Below are positions 10,696 through 20,864 of a stretch of 42,820 nt of DNA, one piece after another. A model generated the notes under the pieces. That model was not told where the DNA came from. It searched no databases and saw nothing but the letters and a program-made list of their open reading frames with translations. Source of the DNA: Mariprofundaceae bacterium (GTDB lineage Bacteria; Pseudomonadota; Zetaproteobacteria; Mariprofundales; Mariprofundaceae); assembly GCA_030950745.1 (NCBI GenBank), contig JAUZQZ010000094.1:1-42820 (forward strand). The letters are read 5' to 3'. The translations under genes were made by a program, and so were the position numbers. Position 1 is the first letter of the stretch, and the number at the start of each line of letters is the position of its first letter.

Positions 10696-11478
10696 CTAGT
10701 GTCCTGAAGCCGCCGTTTGCATGCCGACCTGTAACAGCCTCCGCATCAAACGGCTTCGCAGGGCGTTCCGATCCAGTGGATCGCTCACCTTCCCTTCTTC
10801 CGCCAAACGCACATGTCCTGATTCCTCGGACACGACAACAACCAGCGCATCACTCTCTTCAGTCAAGCCGATCGCGGCCCGATGGCGGGTGCCAAACTCC
10901 CCGGCCAATGCATTAGCCTGAGCAAGAGGAAGCAAAACACGGGCTGCCATTACCCTGCCATTCACCCCCTCCTGAGGCTGCACAACCACGGCACCATCAT
11001 GCATCGGCGCCTGGGGACAAAAAAGTGCCTGAATCACGTCGCTACGTACCGGTGCACTCATTTCCACACCCGATTCAAACAAATGCTTCAACCCCGTTTC
11101 ACGCTCAACCACCACCAACCCTCCCCATCCCCGGTGGGATAGTGCGAAAGCTGATTCGACCAGTGCATCGACCATCTCGATATGTGCGCCCGCAGTGGCC
11201 AGCGGATTTACTCCGACCCGCATTAGCGCCCGGCGTATTTCATGCTGGAACAAAACCACCAGAATAATGATAAAAGCCGAGAAGAAATGACCAAACATCC
11301 ACTCCACGGTCAATAGCCCGAAAAAACGAGCCAGTTCATAGACGACCACCACCACGGCCAGTCCGATAAGCATTTGCACAGCGCGCGTGCCGCGTATAAG
11401 CCGCAGGACGAAGTAGACCACCACTGCCACCAAAGCAATGTCTACGATATCGCGGATGCCAAAATACCAATTCCCCAT
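10696..11478 (-). CDS. cdaA: Diadenylate cyclase (DisA_N / CdaA type)
   Basis: Three TM helices then DAC domain; APMHDGAVVV (DGA) and GTRHRAAIGLTEESDALVVVVSEESG (RHR) motifs. Confidence 0.93.
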   Translation of the reverse strand: MGNWYFGIRDIVDIALVAVVVYFVLRLIRGTRAVQMLIGLAVVVVVYELARFFGLLTVEWMFGHFFSAFIIILVVLFQHEIRRALMRVGVNPLATAGAHIEMVDALVESAFALSHRGWGGLVVVERETGLKHLFESGVEMSAPVRSDVIQALFCPQAPMHDGAVVVQPQEGVNGRVMAARVLLPLAQANALAGEFGTRHRAAIGLTEESDALVVVVSEESGHVRLAEEGKVSDPLDRNALRSRLMRRLLQVGMQTAASGH

Positions 11479-11483
11479 ATCAA

Positions 11484-12338
11484 TCAGGATGATACGCCCG
11501 GACTGGATTCAGGCAAACAACAGCGTATTGCCGAAGCAATTTTTACCGCCCTTGCCTGAGTTTCTACATCATGTACGCGCACAACATCAGTGCCCGCATA
11601 AATGCATGCGGCGACGGCAACCGCCGTTTCAATCTCCCTGTCATTTACCCGGGATCCCGTTAATTCTTCAAGAAAAAACTTACGTGACACGCCCATTAGC
11701 ACTGGAAACCCCAGCTTTTTGAATCGGGGAATAGCTGCAATGAGAGCCAGATTATCCTCCAGTTGCTTGCCAAAACCGATACCGGGATCCAGCAGGATGG
11801 CATCTTCCCGAACTCCCGCAGCAACACATATCTCCACGCGGGCGGCAAGAAAAGCCTCTACCTCATCCACCACATCATCATAATGAACGTGATTTTGCAT
11901 CGTTGCCGGCGCACCTCGCATATGCATCAGGCATACATCCACATCCGCTTCCGCCACTATGTCCAGCGATGATGAATCTCCCGCCAGCGCGGTTACATCA
12001 TTCACCATCGCAGCACCGGCCACGATGGCCTGCCGCATTACCTCCGCCTTGGATGTGTCAATGGATACGCATACCTGCCTGTCGCACAATGCCTCAATCA
12101 CGGGAATAACCCGCGCCAGCTCCTCGCTTTCTGGAATTGCTTCTGATCCGGGCCGGGTAGACTCACCGCCAACATCAATGATGGCTGCACCCGCCTTCCA
12201 CATCTGTTCGGCATGTCTAACGGCACCATCAAGGGTGACATACATACCGCCATCCGAAAACGAATCGGGGGTGCAATTAAGCACCCCCATCATCCATGCA
12301 TCGCCATCGACTGGTGCAAACCAGCGGGATGGATTCAA
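11484..12338 (-). CDS. folP: Dihydropteroate synthase
   Basis: MGVLNCTPDSFSDGG, IDVGGESTRPGSE, DPGIGFGK. Confidence 0.95.
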   Translation of the reverse strand: MNPSRWFAPVDGDAWMMGVLNCTPDSFSDGGMYVTLDGAVRHAEQMWKAGAAIIDVGGESTRPGSEAIPESEELARVIPVIEALCDRQVCVSIDTSKAEVMRQAIVAGAAMVNDVTALAGDSSSLDIVAEADVDVCLMHMRGAPATMQNHVHYDDVVDEVEAFLAARVEICVAAGVREDAILLDPGIGFGKQLEDNLALIAAIPRFKKLGFPVLMGVSRKFFLEELTGSRVNDREIETAVAVAACIYAGTDVVRVHDVETQARAVKIASAIRCCLPESSPGVSS

Positions 12339-14261
12339 CTAGGCTTCCTGGCCTGCCCCTTTCGACGGCACATGCCCTCCGGTTTCATGTGCGGATGCGC
12401 TTGGATGCTCCGGCGGCTTGGGCTTTTTTGCACTCTTCTTCTCGGGACGATGCAGTGTTTTACCCGCCATCACCTGATCGATCTCATCATCTTCAAGTGT
12501 TTCATACTCAATCAGCGCATTGGCCAGCAGATGCAACTGATCAATATGTTTCTCAAGAATATTCTTTGCGCGGGCATAATTTCTATCAATCAGCTTACGC
12601 ACCTCGGCATCAATATCTTGTGCGGTCTTCTCGGAAATAGTCTGAGTCCGCGTCACCTCGCGTCCGAGGAATAGCTCGGCCTCGCGTTCGCCATATACCA
12701 TCGGCCCAAGCTCCTCCGTCATGCCCCACATCGTCACCATATTGCGGGCGAGTTGCGTGGCGCGCTCGAAATCATTGGATGCACCGGTGGTCATCTGTCC
12801 CAGCACCAACTCCTCGCCAAGACGGCCACCCATCATGATGGCAATCTGATCCTCCAAAAATTTACGGTCATGGTTGTATTTATCCTCTTCCGGCAACTGC
12901 AAGGTTATGCCAAGCGCCATACCGCGGGGGATGATGCTGACTTTATGCACCGGGTCAGCATGTTCCAGATTCTTGGCCACCAGCGTATGCCCACCCTCAT
13001 GGTAGGCTGTGGTTTTCTTCTGCTCATCAGACAACAGCATGGAGCGGCGCTCGGTGCCCATCATCACCTTGTCCTTGGCACTCTCAAAATCATCCTTACC
13101 TACACTGTCCGCACCAAAACGTGCGGCATTCAGTGCTGCCTCATTCACCAGATTGGCCAGATCTGCCCCGGAAAATCCTGGCGTGCCACGCGCCAACACC
13201 TTCACATCCACATCACTGGACAATGGCACCTGCTTCATATGCACGTGCAGAATCTCCTCGCGGCCATTCAAGTCCGGACGCGGCACCACCACCTGCCGGT
13301 CAAAACGCCCCGGCCTGAGCAATGCCGGATCGAGCACATCGGGCCGGTTCGTCGCTGCAACCAGAATCACACCCTCATTGGCCTCAAAACCATCCATTTC
13401 CACCAGCAACTGATTCAGTGTCTGTTCACGCTCGTCGTTACCGCCGCCAATCCCCGCGCCCCGATGACGTCCCATGGCATCGATCTCATCCATAAATACA
13501 ATGCATGGCGCATGCTTTTTGGCCTGTTCAAACATATCCCGGACGCGCGATGCGCCAACGCCGACAAACATTTCAACAAAATCAGAACCGGAAATGGTAT
13601 AAAACGGAACCTCCGCCTCACCAGCAATCGCCTTGGCAAGCAGAGTCTTACCGGTTCCCGGCGGGCCCACCAGCAACACTCCCTTAGGGATTTTGCCGCC
13701 CAGGCGGGTGAACTTCGACGGATCGCGCAGAAACTCGATGACCTCGGTCACTTCCTGCTTGGCCTCATCGCAACCGGCCACGTCATCAAACGTGATCTTG
13801 TTCTTTTTGTCCTCGTTCAGCAGTTTGGCGCGGCTCTTACCGAACGACATGGCACCACCACGCCCTCCCATGCCGCCACCCTGCATCTGGCGCATGAAAA
13901 ACACCCATACCGCGATCAGGAGCAGCATCGGGAACCAGGAAATCAGTATGGACAGGAAAAATGGTACCTCATCCGGTTTGCTCACATCCACTTCCACATG
14001 ATGATCAATCATACGCTGGGTAAGACCGGGATCGTCCGGGATCGTCACCTGATAGGTGCGCAAATCTCCCTGCAGGTTGCGGTATTGCCCGCTGATGTCA
14101 TGTCCCTTGATTTTGGCTGTCTCCACCATGCCACCATCCACTTTCTTAACAAAAGAGGAATATGACATGCTCTCACCCTGCCGTAGCGGTGGGTTAAACA
14201 TATTAAACAGGCTGATCATGGTAATCCCGATCACCAGCCATAACAGAAGATTCTTACCCAT
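12339..14261 (-). CDS. ftsH: ATP-dependent zinc metalloprotease FtsH
   Basis: [21 protein letters not shown] region, HEGGH zinc motif. Confidence 0.97.
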   Translation of the reverse strand: MGKNLLLWLVIGITMISLFNMFNPPLRQGESMSYSSFVKKVDGGMVETAKIKGHDISGQYRNLQGDLRTYQVTIPDDPGLTQRMIDHHVEVDVSKPDEVPFFLSILISWFPMLLLIAVWVFFMRQMQGGGMGGRGGAMSFGKSRAKLLNEDKKNKITFDDVAGCDEAKQEVTEVIEFLRDPSKFTRLGGKIPKGVLLVGPPGTGKTLLAKAIAGEAEVPFYTISGSDFVEMFVGVGASRVRDMFEQAKKHAPCIVFMDEIDAMGRHRGAGIGGGNDEREQTLNQLLVEMDGFEANEGVILVAATNRPDVLDPALLRPGRFDRQVVVPRPDLNGREEILHVHMKQVPLSSDVDVKVLARGTPGFSGADLANLVNEAALNAARFGADSVGKDDFESAKDKVMMGTERRSMLLSDEQKKTTAYHEGGHTLVAKNLEHADPVHKVSIIPRGMALGITLQLPEEDKYNHDRKFLEDQIAIMMGGRLGEELVLGQMTTGASNDFERATQLARNMVTMWGMTEELGPMVYGEREAELFLGREVTRTQTISEKTAQDIDAEVRKLIDRNYARAKNILEKHIDQLHLLANALIEYETLEDDEIDQVMAGKTLHRPEKKSAKKPKPPEHPSASAHETGGHVPSKGAGQEA

Positions 14262-14320
14262 TTACCACCAATCCTTTCATTCTAAGATATTTTCTGATGA
14301 TCCCTTTCATCTTTCATGCT

Positions 14321-14349
14321 CTATAGGGTGTCGCTGCATGTATTTCAAG
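14321..14349 (-). promoter_or_regulatory. Sigma32-like promoter upstream of ftsH
   Basis: Minus strand CTTGAA-N15-CCCTATAG (-35 at 14344-14349, -10 at 14321-14328). Confidence 0.5.
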
Positions 14350-14451
14350 CGTTACAAACAATACAATCGCCAATAGCATAGGCTTTCAATATGAAGCCAT
14401 GATGAAATTGCATCGCCTTTTTTGACCTGCATTGTTCACAAATACTACCGC

Positions 14452-15453
14452 TTACCGATACAGACTTACCTCTGCTGCGGAAAGTTGCAAGTCTTTACCC
14501 CGATGCGACAGGCGACAGCGGGTCAGGTCAATTCCTCCCCGTCCGCCTTTCCGCAACCATGATTCAGCCAGTTCGATATGACGTCGGCCCAAGACAACAC
14601 CCCCACCAAAGAGCATGGCTATCATACGCTGTAATACGCATGCCCTGACAGATACGGGCATTTCCCGCCAGATATTCCATGACATGCTGACCACGCCTTG
14701 CCTCTGCTGAATTCCCGCTGCGCTGGCCTGTCTGTTCAGGATAACCGCAAGCCGGGATGCCTGCATTTGCCAGCGGCAAAACAAATCCGACGGATCAATA
14801 CCGTTTTTCTGAATATATGGGAAAAGATGATGCCGAATATGATTCCGCATCAATGTTGTATCCCGGTTACTCGCATCCTCCAGCCACCGGACATTTGCCT
14901 GGCGCAGTGCTGCCTTTAACATGGATTTAGACACTCGCAACAATGGCCTGACTATACTCAAATGACCCAGTTCCCATACTGGTTGCATCCCCGCACAACC
15001 CGCCACACCCGCACCTTGCAACATACGCATGCAAACGGTTTCAGCCTGGTCGTCCCGATGGTGTGCCAAACAGAGCGTTCTAATTCCCTGTGCTTCCGCC
15101 CAAAGCGCAAACTGCACATGCCGGGCCTTTCTCGCTGTTGCCTCACGGTTACTTGCAGATGTGGCGTTAACACTGGCGCTGTGAAATTCAATACCCCATA
15201 TATCCATCTGCTGTCTCAGGACATCTGCCTCTCTTGCAGAATCGGCACGCCAGCCATGATCCACATGCCATGCGATAACCTCATGTCCTGCATGATGCAG
15301 AGCCAGCAGCAAAGCGGTGGAATCGGCACCGCCTGAAAACCCAACGGCCAGGCGCTCCGGTAACCGGCAATCATCTAACCATGCAACCGCTTGAGACAGA
15401 AGTGGAACAGAATCAACCGAACTGGAATTTGATAAAGCTTCAACAGCAATCAT
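14452..15453 (-). CDS. tilS: tRNA(Ile)-lysidine synthase
   Basis: LAVGFSGGADSTALLLALHHAGHEV; HHRDDQAETVCMRMLQGAG. Confidence 0.92.
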   Translation of the reverse strand: MIAVEALSNSSSVDSVPLLSQAVAWLDDCRLPERLAVGFSGGADSTALLLALHHAGHEVIAWHVDHGWRADSAREADVLRQQMDIWGIEFHSASVNATSASNREATARKARHVQFALWAEAQGIRTLCLAHHRDDQAETVCMRMLQGAGVAGCAGMQPVWELGHLSIVRPLLRVSKSMLKAALRQANVRWLEDASNRDTTLMRNHIRHHLFPYIQKNGIDPSDLFCRWQMQASRLAVILNRQASAAGIQQRQGVVSMSWNIWREMPVSVRACVLQRMIAMLFGGGVVLGRRHIELAESWLRKGGRGGIDLTRCRLSHRGKDLQLSAAEVSLYR

Positions 15454-15471
15454 ATCATAAAGCAGGGAATA

Positions 15472-17622
15472 TCAGTGATGCGCCCACTGGGATAACCCCT
15501 CTCTCGCAATCAGACGAACAGCTTCGGAAGCGGGATCAAGCACTTCATATACCTCGAGGTCAACACCGCCCAGACATGGCTTTCCAACGCGTACAATAAA
15601 CATCGGAGCTTGCTCTCCTCCTCTGGTTTCAATAACAATCAGGTCGAAAAAACCATCTGGCAGACGGAAACCCCGCAACACCCTTCGGGCACTGGCACGA
15701 TCCACATGATATTCACGCACATCAGCCTTGTGACGCATGGATGATGTTAGTTCCGTAAGTGCCGGAACAGTGACGGCAAATCCATTGTTATAGAGAAGCT
15801 GTACCCGATGGCCGGTACCCGTATCCACTGTTTCGACACGCACGCCACCCAAAGGAAGCGCGTCGGCCTTGTGATCACGGTAGGCAATCAACCGCCCCGC
15901 ACCACAATCCCTCGATACACCCGATGCTGCCTGTGTCAATCCCAGACTGAAGGCAATATGCCGGTCTCCAAATTTCTTATGCTGCTGCCGGGAAAAATGC
16001 CAATCTCCGGTCATCGCCATACACATGGACACAGCCGGCATATTATTTTCCCGCCCTGTTTCCGCCATATCCTGATACCATTCCCATAACTGTCTGCGAA
16101 GGGTAACGCCTATTTGCATAAGAAGGGCAACAGGGCCACGCAGCACACAGCCAGACGCGCTTAACTCATCCAGGAAAATGCCCTCTCCACCTTCCAGCAA
16201 ATGTAAAATACCGGTTGAAAAGGATTGCTCCAGAAAACTCTGCATCCTTGTGCCATGCATAGCACCCATGCCAGCCAGATAATCCGACCATTCAACCCGC
16301 AGACAAGCCTGTTTGCCGGAAAGTCGTTTTCCGCCATGCAGGGATTTACTGAAATCAGGCTGCAGGAAGACGATATCCCCTTCCTTGTATGCCGTTTCCA
16401 GCATACCGTCCGCCTCCTTGCCGTGTCCCTTACCTGCCAGCTCGGGCCGCTTGTCAAACCAACTGCGTTCAGCCTTGCGTCTCGCCAGCTCCACCTTTAC
16501 GTCTTCATCAAATACCCGAAATGCATTAAGCGTAATCTCATCATGTTGCCAAGGGGCCGCTTTCTTAAACTTGCGCCCACCTTCAATTTGATCCAGCAAC
16601 CATGCGGCAAAAGGATGGTCCCGCAAGGACTGCAATGGTTCGATCAGTTCCTTGCATGCTTTCCCTGGTCTGGCCAATAACTGGTCAAGGCGCTTGGCAT
16701 CCATCGCCCATTGCATCCACCCTCCCTGACCGCTCCTGCCCGCCAAATCTTTGAGTGAAAGCCGAGCCCAACTGCGCTTGAGTAAATGATCACCCATGCG
16801 ATCCTGTCCCAGCAAACCCAGTATACCTGCCTCATTTCTGGCTCCCACACGGGAACGCAGATCCCGCATGCGTGGAATAATATCCGGTTCAAGGCCATAA
16901 GCGGCAATAATATGGCGCGCATCACCCAGTAACGCATCCTCCGGCTGGCGGTGAAAAAAGGCCATGGGCGTCACCGGGATAATCATGGCTTCATAGGTTG
17001 AAATACGGGTAACCTCAAGCGCCCCTTCAACATTCTTTTTTAGAAACCCCTGTAGCGCCCAGAGATACATACCGCCGATCACACTCATGACCACATGGTC
17101 TGTCTGCTCCGCATGTTCATCCGGCAAGTGACCAATGGCGGTGCGTAACAGTTTCAGAATGAGGACGTTCACTGCCTGCACCCAGGGAGCAATATCCGCC
17201 TGATCCTGTTGCCATGACTGTTGCCACAACCCGTTCAAGGTCCGATAAAGACCGGCGCCACCCTGTTCATCCGCACCCCAATGATGCAGCAGATGTACGG
17301 GAAGATGGGGGTAGGTTTTGCGCAAGTGCTGTATCATGGCACGGGAGGTGGCATCAGGCTGCGGTAACTGGTGGGCGGATACTTTTGTCTCCTCAACCAC
17401 ATAACGGACCATGTATTCCTGTAGTTTTCGTACCGACCCGGTCAATGTCTTTACCAGACCCGAATGAATGGCATAAGGAATATATTCAGAAGCATCCTCA
17501 CCTACCATGCGTAACGGCAATCGCCTGACATCCACACGGCAACGACTGGCCGGATTTTCGCCACGATTCAGGATAGGCTTGTACCAACTCCACCGATATT
17601 GAAAATAGCCTGACGACAGCAT
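15472..17622 (-). CDS. Uncharacterised 716-aa protein; possible degenerate class III nucleotide-cyclase-like C-terminal region
   Basis: Single long ORF with a coherent protein sequence; cyclase resemblance is by-eye pattern only. Confidence 0.75.
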   Translation of the reverse strand: MLSSGYFQYRWSWYKPILNRGENPASRCRVDVRRLPLRMVGEDASEYIPYAIHSGLVKTLTGSVRKLQEYMVRYVVEETKVSAHQLPQPDATSRAMIQHLRKTYPHLPVHLLHHWGADEQGGAGLYRTLNGLWQQSWQQDQADIAPWVQAVNVLILKLLRTAIGHLPDEHAEQTDHVVMSVIGGMYLWALQGFLKKNVEGALEVTRISTYEAMIIPVTPMAFFHRQPEDALLGDARHIIAAYGLEPDIIPRMRDLRSRVGARNEAGILGLLGQDRMGDHLLKRSWARLSLKDLAGRSGQGGWMQWAMDAKRLDQLLARPGKACKELIEPLQSLRDHPFAAWLLDQIEGGRKFKKAAPWQHDEITLNAFRVFDEDVKVELARRKAERSWFDKRPELAGKGHGKEADGMLETAYKEGDIVFLQPDFSKSLHGGKRLSGKQACLRVEWSDYLAGMGAMHGTRMQSFLEQSFSTGILHLLEGGEGIFLDELSASGCVLRGPVALLMQIGVTLRRQLWEWYQDMAETGRENNMPAVSMCMAMTGDWHFSRQQHKKFGDRHIAFSLGLTQAASGVSRDCGAGRLIAYRDHKADALPLGGVRVETVDTGTGHRVQLLYNNGFAVTVPALTELTSSMRHKADVREYHVDRASARRVLRGFRLPDGFFDLIVIETRGGEQAPMFIVRVGKPCLGGVDLEVYEVLDPASEAVRLIAREGLSQWAHH

Positions 17623-17645
17623 TTATTCCCCTCCCATTGATACCC

Positions 17646-17662
17646 TACCTTTTACAAAGGTA
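17646..17662. promoter_or_regulatory. Palindrome, candidate operator in the divergent region upstream of the znuA-like gene
   Basis: TACCTTT-TAC-AAAGGTA, perfect 7-bp arms. Confidence 0.35.
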
Positions 17663-17714
17663 ATAAATCCCCTGCATTGCGGGGCGCCTGCACGTCCCAT
17701 AGCATGCGCTTTCC

Positions 17715-18581
17715 ATGAATACCCCGCCACCATTGAGCTCTGTCACTGCATACCATGGCACGCAAATAGCTTGCCATTTACGTCAAGGCAAGCGATTTTA
17801 TTATTTATTTTCAAGCCTGATGGGATTATTACTCTATGCTGCCGCAACAAACATAGCGCAGGCTGCCATTGTTACCACCCTTCCACCGCTCGCCGGGTTG
17901 GTATCCATGCTGGATACGAAAGCCGAGGTTTATTGCCTTTTACCTCCCGGTGCTGATGCTCATAATTTCCAACTTACACCTAAACAAGTGCAGCGAATCA
18001 AACATGCGAGTCTGTTACTTCGCGCCAGCCGTGATGACGGTCATTGGCCGGGCCTCAACATGGCGGCACGGCAACTTGATCTGTGGCCTAAAAAGGACCA
18101 CGCATGGCTGCTGCCGTCCGAAGTCCGGCGCATACTCCCTTTATTAGCGAAAAAATTACAGGATATTGCACCTGAGCGTCGGCAAGCCATCGTACAATCA
18201 CTAAAGCAGGCGTTACGTATCTGTGATGAACTGGAATCTGCATGGCAACAGGCTTTGGCACCGCTCCAGCAACGCGGCGTTATGATGCAACACCCCGCAT
18301 GGCGCAGGCTGTGTGAACATTTCAAGGTGCCGGTTAGGGCAGTGCTGGAACCCCGCCACCATGGCAATATTCGTCCTCGCCGACTGGAACATGCACTTGG
18401 TTTTCTTCGTACACATTCGGGTGTCATTCTGTGGGGCAGTTTGCACCACACCAATCGGGGTCTGGTATGGCTATCCAGACATAGCGACAGAAAAGGTATA
18501 TTTCGTTTCGACGCCCTGGGAAACTGTAGTATGACATGGAATCAACTGATGCGATGGAATATTCAACAGCTTCCCTCATGA
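17715..18581 (+). CDS. Zinc/manganese-type ABC transporter substrate-binding protein (ZnuA/TroA family)
   Basis: Signal-like segment; VTTLPPLAGLVSML, LPPGADAHNFQLTPKQV, HPAWRRLCEHF. Confidence 0.82.
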   Translation: MNTPPPLSSVTAYHGTQIACHLRQGKRFYYLFSSLMGLLLYAAATNIAQAAIVTTLPPLAGLVSMLDTKAEVYCLLPPGADAHNFQLTPKQVQRIKHASLLLRASRDDGHWPGLNMAARQLDLWPKKDHAWLLPSEVRRILPLLAKKLQDIAPERRQAIVQSLKQALRICDELESAWQQALAPLQQRGVMMQHPAWRRLCEHFKVPVRAVLEPRHHGNIRPRRLEHALGFLRTHSGVILWGSLHHTNRGLVWLSRHSDRKGIFRFDALGNCSMTWNQLMRWNIQQLPS

Positions 18582-19375
18582 ATACACCGTCTGTCTGTCT
18601 GAATCACATTAATGTTGGTCACCCCGAGCAACGCATTCTTAATGACATCAACCTCATCGTGGAACCCGGCCATTTCCTTGGAATTGTCGGACCAAATGGT
18701 GCAGGGAAAAGCACGCTGCTGCACACCATTGCCGGACTCATCGAACCGGACTCCGGTCATATCGACCTGTTCGGTGAGTGCCTATCCCGTTTCAATCGTC
18801 GAAAATTACTGGCACAAACAGGTTTTTTGAACCAAAAACAGGAAACACCATTCATGTTGCCAATGTGCGTACGTGATGTCGTCGCTCTGGGGCTGGCCAC
18901 ATACCCGACCCCTTTGTGGAATTTCTCCAAACGTAGAGAAAAGGTGAAACAAGCGCTGGTATTGACCGATACAGATGATCTCGCCGAGAAAGATTACAGG
19001 AGCCTGTCCGGTGGTCAGCAGCAGCGTGTACGTCTGGCCCGTGCACTGGCCACATCTCCCCGCCTGCTGTTACTGGACGAACCTGCGGCCGCTCTGGATA
19101 CGCATGCACAGGAATTACTTTACAAGCTGTTACGGCACATGTGCGATGAACAGGGTACTGCTATCATCATGGTCGAGCACGACATTGCCGCCATCAGCGG
19201 CTATGTGGATTCCGTTGCCTGCCTGAATACGCGCATTCACCATCATGCCATGCATGGGGAGACGATTCCCGAAGAAGTATGGCACGCCATGTATGGCGAT
19301 CACATGCATGTCGTAGCGCACGACTCGCATTGTATCGGATGTCAGAGTCAGCATGAAAACACGGGTGATACGTGA
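18578..19375 (+). CDS. Metal ABC transporter ATP-binding protein (ZnuC-like)
   Basis: Walker A GPNGAGKST, signature LSGGQQQRVRLARAL, Walker B LLLLDEPAAALD; ATGA overlap with the upstream gene. Confidence 0.9.
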   Translation: MNTPSVCLNHINVGHPEQRILNDINLIVEPGHFLGIVGPNGAGKSTLLHTIAGLIEPDSGHIDLFGECLSRFNRRKLLAQTGFLNQKQETPFMLPMCVRDVVALGLATYPTPLWNFSKRREKVKQALVLTDTDDLAEKDYRSLSGGQQQRVRLARALATSPRLLLLDEPAAALDTHAQELLYKLLRHMCDEQGTAIIMVEHDIAAISGYVDSVACLNTRIHHHAMHGETIPEEVWHAMYGDHMHVVAHDSHCIGCQSQHENTGDT

Positions 19376-20211
19376 GCGATTTTTTTGCCAGCGAAGTCAT
19401 GCGCGCCGCCCTGTTCCCGTCGACGCTGATTGCCATTGTTGCATCCGGCATGTCAGTGATGATTCTGGCGCACCGGCTGGCTTTCCTGGCAGTAGGCGTT
19501 TCCCATGCCACACTGGCCGGATTGGGTCTCGCCGTGGTGCTGGCTCTGCCACTTCTCCCCACAGCTGCGGCAACGGCAGTGATCGTCTCCCTGATGCTGG
19601 CGTCCATGCCACGCCATCGTGGCCTGAGTGACGATGCGGGAACAGGTGTTCTGTTTGCCGGTGCCATGGCGTTGGGCATCGTACTCCTCTCCACGGCAAG
19701 TAAATATGAAGTCGATCTGTTCGGGTTACTTTTCGGCAATATCCTTATGGTCTCGGAACATGATCAATACTGGCTGATGTGGGGAAGCGGTATGGTGATG
19801 ATTAGCCTGATATGGGCTGCACGCCCATGGTGGAGCATTGCCTTTGATGCCAAAACAGCCGCTGCATCCGGCCTGCCGGTTCACCTTTATCGATTGCTGC
19901 TGTATGCCATGGTCGGATTATCTGTCGTCATGTGCGTCAAGCTTGCCGGAATCGTGCTGACCACAGGATTACTCGTCCTGCCAGCGGCCAGCGCATGGTT
20001 TTGGGGCCGGGGACTGTTCGGTCTCTGGCTCATCAGCTTGCTTATATCCCTCACCGGCACATGGTTGGGTTTATTCCTCTCGTACATGCTGGATTGGCCG
20101 TCGGGTGCAACCGTGGTGTTGACGTTATGTGCTTTCTTTGGATTAAGCTGGGCTGGATCGTGGCTGAAGCAAGTCATCTTCAAAGGTTCGCCTCAAAGAA
20201 TATTTGACTAG
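19372..20211 (+). CDS. Metal ABC transporter permease (ZnuB-like)
   Basis: Multi-TM ABC-3 family; GTG start overlapping the ATPase stop. Confidence 0.88.
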   Translation: MSDFFASEVMRAALFPSTLIAIVASGMSVMILAHRLAFLAVGVSHATLAGLGLAVVLALPLLPTAAATAVIVSLMLASMPRHRGLSDDAGTGVLFAGAMALGIVLLSTASKYEVDLFGLLFGNILMVSEHDQYWLMWGSGMVMISLIWAARPWWSIAFDAKTAAASGLPVHLYRLLLYAMVGLSVVMCVKLAGIVLTTGLLVLPAASAWFWGRGLFGLWLISLLISLTGTWLGLFLSYMLDWPSGATVVLTLCAFFGLSWAGSWLKQVIFKGSPQRIFD

Positions 20212-20861
20212 GAATCTGTCTTGTCAGACTGCTTCAAGCCTTCCAGCGTTTCAAGAAAATGTGTCAGATTGGCAATCAGTAAGGAATATACCGCAATACC
20301 AAATGCCATGGTCAATGCTGCAATGATCCGACCCGCCTCCGTCACAGGTACAATATCGCCATAACCAACGGTCGTCAGAGTCACAAAAGCCCACCACAAC
20401 CCATCGCTGATACTGGAAAAAGATGGATTTTGATGATGCTCCAACAGATAGGTGCTGGTACCAAAAAGAAACACCATGCCGAACACAAGAGCCATTGCCA
20501 CGGGGAAACTGTCGCGTGACAATAAAATGAGTTTCAATAGCTGTACCCTGTGCTTGCGCATCAATCCGCCCAGCCGCAAGGCTGGCGCAAGCCGCGCAAA
20601 CCTGAAGGCCGTGAACAAACGCAATACCGGTGAGGCCAAAAGCACCACGAACACCAGATCAAGCCAGTTTCGGCGGATGTAACTCACCCGGTCGGAGGCA
20701 ATATGCCACCGCCACAAAAAGCAAAGGACAAACAGGGAAAGTATGGCAAGTTGCCACCAGTCCGGAGCCTCCTTCCGGAAGGACACCATAAATGCACCAA
20801 CCGTCAGCAGAAACAGCAGAACATCCAACCCTCTCCTCAACCAGACATTGGATGGCTCCAA
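20208..20861 (-). CDS. Voltage-gated-like potassium channel
   Basis: Six-TM pattern with selectivity filter LTTVGYGDIVPV. Confidence 0.88.
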   Translation of the reverse strand: MEPSNVWLRRGLDVLLFLLTVGAFMVSFRKEAPDWWQLAILSLFVLCFLWRWHIASDRVSYIRRNWLDLVFVVLLASPVLRLFTAFRFARLAPALRLGGLMRKHRVQLLKLILLSRDSFPVAMALVFGMVFLFGTSTYLLEHHQNPSFSSISDGLWWAFVTLTTVGYGDIVPVTEAGRIIAALTMAFGIAVYSLLIANLTHFLETLEGLKQSDKTDS

Positions 20862-20864
20862 GAT

